64,000 bases of DNA from an uncultured Bacteroidales bacterium (GTDB lineage: Bacteria > Bacteroidota > Bacteroidia > Bacteroidales > F082). The notes under the pieces were generated by a model. The model was not told where the DNA came from. It did not search any database and saw nothing but the letters and a program-made list of their open reading frames with translations. The stretch covers positions 62,001-126,000 of the forward strand of contig CAJOEZ010000006.1 of the NCBI GenBank assembly GCA_905233685.1, given 5' to 3'. The translations under genes and the position numbers were made by a program. The number at the start of each line of letters is the position of its first letter. Position 1 is the first letter of the stretch. Of this stretch, positions 25,231 through 32,996 are shown one piece after another.

Positions 25231-26042
25231 ACGCAAAAAAATGGTTGAATCGATTTCAGGAAGCGCACGGGCATCGGCCTTGGGCTTTGGTGACGGGCGG
25301 CAGCTCGGGCATGGGCTTGGAGTATGCGCGTCAGTTGGCTGAAATTGGTTGCAATTTGTTGTTAGTCAGCAATCAAAAGGTAGAACTTGAAAAGGTTGCC
25401 GAGGACTTGAAGCGCGACAAAACCCTCCAAGTCATTCCGCATTACCAGGATTTGGCCACCGAGACTGCTGCTGAGGAATTGTTCGCCTTTTGCCAAAACG
25501 AAAGCCTGCAAATTGACATTCTCATCAACAACGCTGGCATGTTCTTTTTCGAAGAACTGACCAAAGAAAACCAAGCCAAAGCCTTGACAATGTTGCGTTT
25601 GCATACCTTCACCCCCACGCGGCTTTGCATCCTTTTTGGTGAGGAGATGAAAAAACGCGGCTACGGATACATTATTAATATGTCGTCGATGGCGGCCAAG
25701 TTGCCTTGTCCGGGCATCACGGTGTATTCGGCCACCAAAGCCTATCTGAAAAGTTTCGGCAAGTCGCTTTATTTCGAGATGCGGCCTCATGGTGTGGGCG
25801 TGACGACGGTTTGTCCCGGAGCTATTGCTACGCCACTTTACAGGCTGAAACCCAGTTTATTGCGCCTTGGCGTGAGGATCGGGCTGGTTGGCACACCGCA
25901 ATGGTTGGTTCGTAAGGCACTGAATGGCATGATGAGAAAGCAAAGAGTGGTGAAACCGGGCTTCATGAACTATTACCTGCCACCGCTGATTGCTTTGTTA
26001 CCCAAAAGATTAGTCGATAAGTTATGGCGAAAATTAAAGTGA
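25227..26042 (+). CDS. Short-chain dehydrogenase/reductase (hydroxysteroid dehydrogenase-like)
   Basis: A 271-residue SDR. The cofactor motif is TGGSSGMG (residues 23-30), with NNAG, a catalytic serine in INMSSMAAKLP and the catalytic pair in YSATK. PGAIATPLY follows. The overall style (GYIINMSSMAAKLPCPGITVYSATKAYL...) is like 17-beta-HSD type 12/3-like enzymes acting on steroids or 3-ketoacyl-CoA. It overlaps the OYE gene by 4 nt (ATGA). In a cluster with 5-alpha and 5-beta reductase-like proteins it is the natural candidate for a 3-hydroxysteroid dehydrogenase. Confidence 0.82.
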   Translation: MNAKKWLNRFQEAHGHRPWALVTGGSSGMGLEYARQLAEIGCNLLLVSNQKVELEKVAEDLKRDKTLQVIPHYQDLATETAAEELFAFCQNESLQIDILINNAGMFFFEELTKENQAKALTMLRLHTFTPTRLCILFGEEMKKRGYGYIINMSSMAAKLPCPGITVYSATKAYLKSFGKSLYFEMRPHGVGVTTVCPGAIATPLYRLKPSLLRLGVRIGLVGTPQWLVRKALNGMMRKQRVVKPGFMNYYLPPLIALLPKRLVDKLWRKLK

Positions 26043-26971
26043 CCATATTATGCCTGTTGGCTTGTCTGACGGTCTCAGCCCAACGCTATGAAAAAGTGCC
26101 TTTTGGTGACTTCAACCAGTGGGCCGTGCGTTATATTACTGAGTCTAAGGTGATTGGCGGTCAGGAGAAAGTTGTGTATATGCTTGGCCCAACCGATACC
26201 ATTCGGGGCAACGTTCCTTATTCTTACAAAAACACTATTTGGTCGTCGTCGAATGTCTTTGCCAAGGTGGTGGGCGTGGTGAAGACCAACACCAACGTCA
26301 TGCCTGATTACGGCCCTACTGGAAAATGCGCCAAACTTGTTTCTAAAATGGTATCCTGCAAGGTGGCGGGTCTTATCAATGTCAAGGTGATGGCTGCTGG
26401 GTCCATTTATTGGGGACAGACGCAAGAACCTGTGTCGGGAATCAACAATCCCTACGCCGTCATGACTTGGGGCATTCCGTTTACAAAACGCCCCAAGGCG
26501 TTGGTTTTCAATTATAAAGCGATAATTCCAAACACAGGCAAACTGATAAGGAGCACCACATTTCGCGCCACCGAATTTGACGGCTACGACCCTGCCGAAG
26601 TCGTTCTCATATTGCAAAACCGCTGGGAAGACGAAGATGGCAACATCCACGCCAAGCGGGTGGGAACGGCCATGTGTCAAGTTGAAAAAACGACGGAGGG
26701 TTGGGTGATGGATTCAAGATTGCCGGTCATTTACGGCGATGCGAGGAAAGACAAGGACTACAAGCCTTATATGGATTTGATTACGGGCTACAAGAACATG
26801 TATGCCTTCAATAGCAAAGGCAAGAAAAAGCCCATCCTCGAAGAAGGCTGGGCAGATGCGGATTGTCCTGTCACCCATGCGATTATGTGGTTCGCCTCGG
26901 GTAGCTGCGGTGCTTTCATCGGGGCTTTGGACAACACGCTATGGGTGGATGAGATTAGGTTGGAGTATTGA
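26024..26971 (+). CDS. PCMD-domain secreted protein
   Basis: A 315-residue exported protein (signal MAKIKVTILCLLACLTVSAQ). The body FGDFNQWAVRYITESKVIGG...VYMLGPTDTI...WSSSNVFAKVVGVVK...AGSIYWGQTQEPV and the end FASGSCGAFIGALDNTLWVDEIRLEY follow the PCMD (putative carbohydrate metabolism domain) pattern common in Bacteroides. It overlaps the SDR gene by 19 nt, an odd partner for steroid-type reductases. It ends 3 nt from the convergent STAND gene, with no terminator visible between. Confidence 0.72.
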   Translation: MAKIKVTILCLLACLTVSAQRYEKVPFGDFNQWAVRYITESKVIGGQEKVVYMLGPTDTIRGNVPYSYKNTIWSSSNVFAKVVGVVKTNTNVMPDYGPTGKCAKLVSKMVSCKVAGLINVKVMAAGSIYWGQTQEPVSGINNPYAVMTWGIPFTKRPKALVFNYKAIIPNTGKLIRSTTFRATEFDGYDPAEVVLILQNRWEDEDGNIHAKRVGTAMCQVEKTTEGWVMDSRLPVIYGDARKDKDYKPYMDLITGYKNMYAFNSKGKKKPILEEGWADADCPVTHAIMWFASGSCGAFIGALDNTLWVDEIRLEY

Positions 26972-26974
26972 GGG

Positions 26975-29900
26975 TTATTCCAAATAATACATCCTCCGCT
27001 CCTCAGCTGTGAGCGGGCGGTCTTTTAAACGCTCGCGGGTTTGGTCGACGAGGTCTTGGAGGGGTGGGAAGGAAACTAAGCCGATAATTCCATCTGGATT
27101 TTGGCTTATCAATATTTGATTATTGTCTGGACTAAAAACCGCGTAATATGCTTTTGTTGGATATTTTTGTATGATTTGCCTCGTTTTAGCATCCCAAATT
27201 ATCATTTTTTGGCTTTGATCTGTAGAGATTATGTATTTCCCGTCTGAACTATAGGTTGCAGCATTAACATAATTTGAGTGCCCTTTAAAAGTAAATATGC
27301 AAGAATCATATTCAGCATCCCAGAGTTTAATAGTTTTATCGAAGGAAGAAGAAATGAATTGTTTTCCGTTTGGGTTAAAAGCAATAAACGAGACGACATT
27401 GGTATGACCTATAAATGTTCTGATTAATTCTCCTGTTTTGACATTCCACATTTTTATTGTACAATCATCAGAGGCAGATAATAACCATTTCCCATTAGGG
27501 CTAAAAATTACATAATTGATGCTTTTGTCATGTCCTGGGATTTTTTGTATCTCTTGACCCGTATAGGCATCCCAGATTATTATCATCTTGTCCCAAGAAG
27601 CTGAAGCAATATACTTTCCATTTGGGCTATATGATACTGATGATACATAATCGGAGTGCCCTATCAAAGTGTCAATTATTTGGCCAGCTGTATCCCATAT
27701 TCTGACAGTTTTATCTCTAGAAGCCGTCGCGATACGTTTTCCATCAGGACTAAAGGAAGCAGAACAAATCTGATCGGAATGGTCTATGAGAATATGTGTT
27801 GTTTTTTTGGTTTCGACATTCCATATTTTTAATGTTTTGTCTATTGATGGTGCAATGACTAATTTGCCATCAGGACTGAAAATAACATTCCTTACAAAAT
27901 AAGTATGTCCTTCTAATTGTATTATTTTTTCAGCGTTGTCTAACCCCCAAATTCTAACGGTATGGTCATTTGATGCGGAAACAATGTGGTTTCCTTTGGG
28001 AGAAAAAATCGCCGAGTTTACTACATCAGAATGCCCAATAAGTGTATCTATTGTTTTGCCTGTTTTAGAATCCCAAATTCTAATTGTCTTATCTTTTGAG
28101 GCTGTGACGATATGTTTTCCATCAGGACTAAACGCTACCGATGTAACACAATCCGTGTGTCCTATCAAAGTATCAGTTACTTTTCCTGTTATATCCCAAA
28201 TTCTAACCGTATTATCTCTAGATGCTGTTGCAATTCGTTTTCCATCTGGACTGAACACAACAGAAATTACATTACCTGAATGTCCTGTAAAGGTTTGAAT
28301 TGCATTTTTGTTTTCCTCAATATCTTCCCAAATCTTAACTGTATTGTCTCTCGATGCCGATGCGATTTGTTTTCCGTCTGGACTGAACACTGCAGATACC
28401 ACACTGCCAGAATGTCCATATAAGGTAATGGTTTCATGTTCTCTCATAACATCCCATATTTTAATGGTTCTGTCTGTTGATGCAGAAACAAGACGTTTAC
28501 CGTCAGGACTAAAGGAAATAGAATTCACATAATCAGTATGACCTATTAAGGTATCAAGAACACAGCCTGACTTAACATCCCAAATCCTTATTGTTTTATC
28601 AAAAGAGGCGGATGCAACTAGCTTTCCATTGGGGCTAAAAACTATAGAATTGATATAGCCATTATGACCATTAAGCGTATGAATAATTTTGCCCGTTTTA
28701 AAATCTATTATTTTAATCGTTTTATCCCATGATGCGGATGCTATGTGTTTTTCCATAATATCTATAGCAACGGATTTGACGAAACTAGTATGGTTGTGTA
28801 GTACTAATGGGTTGTGATTGGTCAGGTATCTTAATGCTTTTTCTGCCTCAATAGTATAGGGCTTTTGGGGATGCTTTGAATTAATATTTTCAGGTAAAAC
28901 TTCAGTAACTAATAGTTGAGCTAAATAGGTGTCCTCGTCTGCTAAAGAAACAGCCCTCTCTGACACAAACCTCGCTTGGTTTTCCATCATCTTCCACCGC
29001 TGTTGCTTCAATTTGTGGTTTTGGAAAAGGAATATTCCTGCAATAGTCAATGCAATTATACTAACTATTATAAAAATATTTCTCCTCCTCTTTGCTTCAA
29101 ACGTCTTCCTCTCCTCATAAACCGCCATTCCCAGTTGGTCATGCAGCAATTCCACTTGCCCTTTGTCGCCAATGGCAAAAAGACGGTTCTTGCTCTGGGT
29201 GAGTTGGCGGTAGGTGGTTTCACCAAGAGCGGCTTTCACTTCGGCTACATTTACACGCCTACGGCTACCGTCTTCACGGATAAGGTGCTGTTGGATGTAA
29301 CGTATTTGCGTTGCGGTCAAACCTTTCACAGCATCCTGGTAATACACTTCCATAGGGTTGTTTTTCCACACGGTTAGGTCGGTGGAGGCAATCTTCTCGC
29401 CCACTTTTTTGTCGTATGTGCCAGAACAGACTATGGAGAGCAGTAGAGTGTCGATATCCTCGCTCTGTGGACGTTTGGCCAAGGTAATGATGCACTCGGC
29501 AATAGTTTCTTTTTCGCTTTCCTCAAAGCAATCCTTCCCTGGCACTAAAACCACCTGTCGCGCTTGTTCAGGCTTCATCGGACGTAGGCGGTAGCGGTTG
29601 TTCTTATAAAGGTCCAAGGAGTTTTCGTCAATACTGTCCTCCAACACAAAGAGAAAGTCCTCGCGGATAGAGGATACAAAGCGGTAGTTAGTATCGGAAG
29701 AATAGCTTGCCTCATCGGGCATTTCCAACTCGTCGTTCAGCAAGAGATAGATTTGCTTCAATAGCAGTTCAGCCTTGGCCTTGTCGCCCTCACGAAACAC
29801 CTCCTCAAACTGGTCGAGGATGATGACGGGATAAACTTCTCGATCTTCGTTAAAGAAATGAGTAATGGCAAAATAATTCCAGAGATAGAGGCGGTCGTCG

Positions 29901-30241
29901 CCGTCGGGGTGTTTCGTCACGGCATCGTTTTCTATTGTCAGGCCACTGCTTTGCAGCTTGCGCACGATGGCCTCGGCGTAAGAGATTTCCTTCGGCTCTT
30001 GCGAGAGGCGCACATAGAGCGGAAAATAGTCTTTTCGCCTTAAAATGGGAATAACACCTGCCCGCAATAAGGAGGTCTTTCCAACACCCGAACTGCCGTA
30101 AAGCGTGATAAACAGGTTGTTGTCAATAAGACGCACCACATCAAGGGCCTCTTCATCGCGACCACAAAACAGGTAGTCGTTGCCGTCGTTTTTCGGCTCT
30201 TCGTAGGAGGCTAATCCAAGCCAAGGGTTTTTCTTTGTCAT
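26975..30241 (-). CDS. STAND NTPase with membrane helix and two WD40 propellers
   Basis: A 1088-residue signalling ATPase. Residues 26-150 form a STAND NTPase core: Walker A GSSGVGKTS (49-57) and Walker B VIILDQFEEVF (139-149), as in the nSTAND1 family. A helical domain runs to about 380, then a single membrane helix (about 389-407). From about 480 on there are 13 clear WD40 repeats of about 42 residues plus a degenerate 14th, enough for two seven-bladed propellers. WD40-STAND proteins usually use the propeller to sense and the NTPase to oligomerise. Unlike many, it has no effector domain of its own; the SIR2-like/TIR protein 12 nt upstream is the likely effector. Last gene of the 30-kb locus. 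Confidence 0.88.
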   Translation of the reverse strand: MTKKNPWLGLASYEEPKNDGNDYLFCGRDEEALDVVRLIDNNLFITLYGSSGVGKTSLLRAGVIPILRRKDYFPLYVRLSQEPKEISYAEAIVRKLQSSGLTIENDAVTKHPDGDDRLYLWNYFAITHFFNEDREVYPVIILDQFEEVFREGDKAKAELLLKQIYLLLNDELEMPDEASYSSDTNYRFVSSIREDFLFVLEDSIDENSLDLYKNNRYRLRPMKPEQARQVVLVPGKDCFEESEKETIAECIITLAKRPQSEDIDTLLLSIVCSGTYDKKVGEKIASTDLTVWKNNPMEVYYQDAVKGLTATQIRYIQQHLIREDGSRRRVNVAEVKAALGETTYRQLTQSKNRLFAIGDKGQVELLHDQLGMAVYEERKTFEAKRRRNIFIIVSIIALTIAGIFLFQNHKLKQQRWKMMENQARFVSERAVSLADEDTYLAQLLVTEVLPENINSKHPQKPYTIEAEKALRYLTNHNPLVLHNHTSFVKSVAIDIMEKHIASASWDKTIKIIDFKTGKIIHTLNGHNGYINSIVFSPNGKLVASASFDKTIRIWDVKSGCVLDTLIGHTDYVNSISFSPDGKRLVSASTDRTIKIWDVMREHETITLYGHSGSVVSAVFSPDGKQIASASRDNTVKIWEDIEENKNAIQTFTGHSGNVISVVFSPDGKRIATASRDNTVRIWDITGKVTDTLIGHTDCVTSVAFSPDGKHIVTASKDKTIRIWDSKTGKTIDTLIGHSDVVNSAIFSPKGNHIVSASNDHTVRIWGLDNAEKIIQLEGHTYFVRNVIFSPDGKLVIAPSIDKTLKIWNVETKKTTHILIDHSDQICSASFSPDGKRIATASRDKTVRIWDTAGQIIDTLIGHSDYVSSVSYSPNGKYIASASWDKMIIIWDAYTGQEIQKIPGHDKSINYVIFSPNGKWLLSASDDCTIKMWNVKTGELIRTFIGHTNVVSFIAFNPNGKQFISSSFDKTIKLWDAEYDSCIFTFKGHSNYVNAATYSSDGKYIISTDQSQKMIIWDAKTRQIIQKYPTKAYYAVFSPDNNQILISQNPDGIIGLVSFPPLQDLVDQTRERLKDRPLTAEERRMYYLE
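27035..28800 (-). repeat. WD40 repeat array (13-14 units of about 126 nt)
   Basis: Units end in the pattern (S/T)ASxDxTI(K/R)IWD and begin H(S/T)xxVxSxxFSPDGK. Neighbouring units differ enough that this is protein-level repetition, with a visible 126-nt period and AT-rich codon use compared with the NTPase part. Confidence 0.8.
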
Positions 30242-30253
30242 GGCGGTTCGGTT

Positions 30254-31645
30254 CTATGCGTTGGTGAGTTTAACAAGATGTTCAAAAGTATCCTTGGCCG
30301 TTTCAAACGCTGTGGCCTTGACCATGCAAGGGGGTAATTGCTGGTGATAGGACTCGCCAAAACGATAATCGCCAACGACAACAGGAATAACCGTGAAATT
30401 GGCCAAGCCATTTTCATTCAGGGTGCATTCGTCATTATGCCGGCTTTGCGCCCAATCCCATTCCTGATGGTACCATCGATTGGCGATGTTGTTGGAAACC
30501 AAGTCGCTTTTCACCTGTGAACTCAGAATGGGCATGAAAACACGGCAATTGTTGATGGCGTTGCGGATACGCCGCTCATATTCCGCGCCGCCTTCCAGCT
30601 TTTCCTCATCGAGCCAAACATTGACGCCAACTGCATGAAGCCTCTCAAACAGCGGCAATGCGATATAACGGTCTTCGTGGGCGTAAGAGATGAACACCCC
30701 GTTTTCCTGACGCGGAAGAAGGTTTACATCTGTGGCAGTTTTGATGTGATTGACAGCATCTTGCATGAAGGAACGCGCATCGGCAAACACCTTCACTTTC
30801 TCGTGCTCAAGATAATGCTTTAACGTGTCGTCGTTCTTGATTTCCACTGCCACTTGCTGCCCTCCAGAGGCGTTCCCGAATTTGTCGCGCAAGAGATACC
30901 AGAAGAACCGGAACATCCAGTCGTCGAACTTGTTGCCAACCGAAAACAATTGGAAATGCTTCAGGTAGCTCAAGAAGTTGTTGGAATCGTGGCTCTTGAA
31001 CCATGAGGCCACTTTTTCCATGGCATCGTTTTCGGTAAGGACGAATTTGTTATAAGGATTTTCAAGGTCAGCTTTGCCGAACACATAGCATAATACAGGT
31101 CGGGCAACACCAAATTCGCTATACGAAACCTGTTTGAAGGTCTTTTGAGCATTCTCAATTTGCACCACATCAAAGTTGCTTTTGCCCCACACCTTTTCCA
31201 TGGCAATTTCAACGTATGGATCGATGGTGGTTGAAAGCACGATACGGAAACAGCGCGTTTGGAGCAGTTGCATCAGCGAAGGCTCAATTTCCTCATCAAA
31301 TAACGGTAGGAAATCGTTGTTTCTCAACGCTTTTAGAACATAATCCTTTACCGTCTCATTATTACGGTCTCGAATCAATTCGGTGAAGTTTTGAAACTCA
31401 CTCTTTAATTCGAGATACTTGTGTTCGTTGAACTCTTCTTTGGTTGCCATTTGGCGCAAAGTGAGGTCAAATAGCAGTTTCAGGCTGTTGCCTTCCGCTT
31501 CAGGATTGACATCACGGTTAAGGACGGCTTCACTGCCGACCACGAGGGCGTATTTGTTGAGCAGGCAGTCCTTGGCGAATTGCTGCCAGGTGAAGTCGCT
31601 ATCGCGGCGGATACGTTGTTCGTTGGGTTTGGTTGTTACTGGCAT
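30254..31645 (-). CDS. SIR2-like / TIR domain fusion
   Basis: With the start set at ATG 31645 (463 residues) the gene follows a -7 element at 31675-31682; the track start at 31771 overlaps the upstream gene. The N-terminal half has the layout of a SIR2-like Rossmann domain: YALVVGSEAVL (for G-A/S-G), IVLSTTIDPYVE (for TTN-x-D) and CYVFGKADLENPY...FVLTENDAM (for LHG...VLT-x-x-D). The usual Asn and His of these motifs are changed, so it may be inactive and only bind nucleotide. Residues about 314-460 are a TIR domain: FISYAHEDRYIALPLFERL, VWLDEEKL, and the candidate catalytic Glu in RWYHQEWDW. Likely an NAD-consuming effector; next to STAND-WD40. Confidence 0.78.
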   Translation of the reverse strand: MPVTTKPNEQRIRRDSDFTWQQFAKDCLLNKYALVVGSEAVLNRDVNPEAEGNSLKLLFDLTLRQMATKEEFNEHKYLELKSEFQNFTELIRDRNNETVKDYVLKALRNNDFLPLFDEEIEPSLMQLLQTRCFRIVLSTTIDPYVEIAMEKVWGKSNFDVVQIENAQKTFKQVSYSEFGVARPVLCYVFGKADLENPYNKFVLTENDAMEKVASWFKSHDSNNFLSYLKHFQLFSVGNKFDDWMFRFFWYLLRDKFGNASGGQQVAVEIKNDDTLKHYLEHEKVKVFADARSFMQDAVNHIKTATDVNLLPRQENGVFISYAHEDRYIALPLFERLHAVGVNVWLDEEKLEGGAEYERRIRNAINNCRVFMPILSSQVKSDLVSNNIANRWYHQEWDWAQSRHNDECTLNENGLANFTVIPVVVGDYRFGESYHQQLPPCMVKATAFETAKDTFEHLVKLTNA

Positions 31646-31674
31646 GGAATTATCAGATAGAATGAATACAGTGG

Positions 31675-31682
31675 CAAAGATA
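31675..31682 (-). promoter_or_regulatory. -7 element TATCTTTG for the SIR2-TIR/STAND pair
   Basis: Exact minus-strand TAnnTTTG 29 nt before ATG 31645. It supports the shorter start and suggests that these last two genes can be transcribed apart from the rest of the locus. Confidence 0.5.
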
Positions 31683-31715
31683 TTGTTTTGCAACTTCAAA
31701 ATAGTTTCAATGCAC

Positions 31716-32966
31716 TCATGGCTTCCCGCCTCCATTAGGCATATTTCCGCTTCCGGAACTACTGCCGCCAAAACTACCGCTGCTCATACTGCCACTTCCA
31801 GCACCGTTAATCCAGTCCCACTGCTTAATAGCCGTTGTCGTTGCTGTCTGTAAGGAACAGCGCAAAAGTGAGGTGCCTTGCTGTATGCAGTATTCTTTCG
31901 CAGCAGGCCAGAACGGTTGCTTCTTTTTCATGCTTTTGATGTGGCGGTAGTCCTCCTTCCAGTTGTCTTGGAGTTGCTTTGTTATAGCACAATTTTCGGC
32001 AACAGTCACCTTTACATTGTATTCTCCCGTGCCCCAATGGGGTGCGCCTCCCGTGAGTGGCATATAGGAACGCGGAACGATGAAACAGCTTCCAGCGATT
32101 CTCATCAGCGTGTCGTTCGGGGTTCTTTTGTAGACAAACACACTGTCGGTTAGGTGGTTCGGGTCAATGGGGATCATAACACTGAAAGTACCCAGATCAA
32201 CATCTTTCGCCAGCATGATGGCTTGATTATACCATGACGAAGTGATGGTGAAGTCAATACTAACCGTCAGATTCTCGCGCTCCTCGAAATTGAAGGAAAC
32301 GCTTCGTTCGTATGTCTTGCCACGCTCAGGGTGGATGTGATTGGCCGAAAGGTTAGGCAGATGGCAACGATAGGGATAGAAGTACATAGAATCCAGCACT
32401 AAGCGGAACTTGCTGTGGTTGACGATTTCGTTGAGTCCAGCCTCCTCGGTGTCGACATGGCTATAGAACAGAAGGACATCCTTGCCATCACGTTGGGCAT
32501 GGAGTGTGAAGCCGTTGAAGTTGAAGTCGGAGGGGTCGAGGGCACCATTTAACGAGCCTTTGGAATAGAAGTCGGTCAAGTTGTTGAGGTAGGTGAGACT
32601 TTCTTCGTATCTACATTCGTTTTGAATCATCTGTTTCCATTCAGATTCCTGCTTCTTGGGAGTTTCTATCAGGTTCATCACTTCCGAAACGGCAATGCTT
32701 GAAGATTGGACGATAAGCGTGTTGAGAACGGCCAAACCGATGGCGCCAATAACCGACCTATTGTGCCTTTGGTCGTCAATGAAATTGTTGATTTTTTGGG
32801 ATTCTAAAGGCCCTAAAGTGTTAATGTCCAGCTGAATCGAGTTTGTGGCTTCGGATTTTAACTGGTCAGTTTGGGAAGGATTGATGTCTCGTTGCGATTG
32901 AGGCGGTTGGGCATTGGTGAAAAGCACCGTTGCCAAAAGGGTAAATGTAAAGAATAATCTTTTCAT
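31716..32966 (-). CDS. Secreted protein of unknown function
   Basis: I do not recognise the family. The 416-residue protein has a signal peptide (LLATVLFTNAQ). A hydrophobic segment VIGAIGLAVLNTLIVQSSSIAV lies at about residues 71-92. The middle is beta-rich (FTLHAQRDGKDVLLFYSHVD, VSFNFEERENLTVSIDFTI) and may be a jelly-roll-like domain, and the tail is a Ser/Gly-rich low-complexity stretch (SGSMSSGSFGGSSSGSG). It lies 30 nt after the CHAT protease gene in the same direction, so it might be its substrate or partner; that is a guess from position. Confidence 0.55.
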   Translation of the reverse strand: MKRLFFTFTLLATVLFTNAQPPQSQRDINPSQTDQLKSEATNSIQLDINTLGPLESQKINNFIDDQRHNRSVIGAIGLAVLNTLIVQSSSIAVSEVMNLIETPKKQESEWKQMIQNECRYEESLTYLNNLTDFYSKGSLNGALDPSDFNFNGFTLHAQRDGKDVLLFYSHVDTEEAGLNEIVNHSKFRLVLDSMYFYPYRCHLPNLSANHIHPERGKTYERSVSFNFEERENLTVSIDFTITSSWYNQAIMLAKDVDLGTFSVMIPIDPNHLTDSVFVYKRTPNDTLMRIAGSCFIVPRSYMPLTGGAPHWGTGEYNVKVTVAENCAITKQLQDNWKEDYRHIKSMKKKQPFWPAAKEYCIQQGTSLLRCSLQTATTTAIKQWDWINGAGSGSMSSGSFGGSSSGSGNMPNGGGKP

Positions 32967-32996
32967 GGCAATTAGTTTTTATTTTGTTGATTTTGT

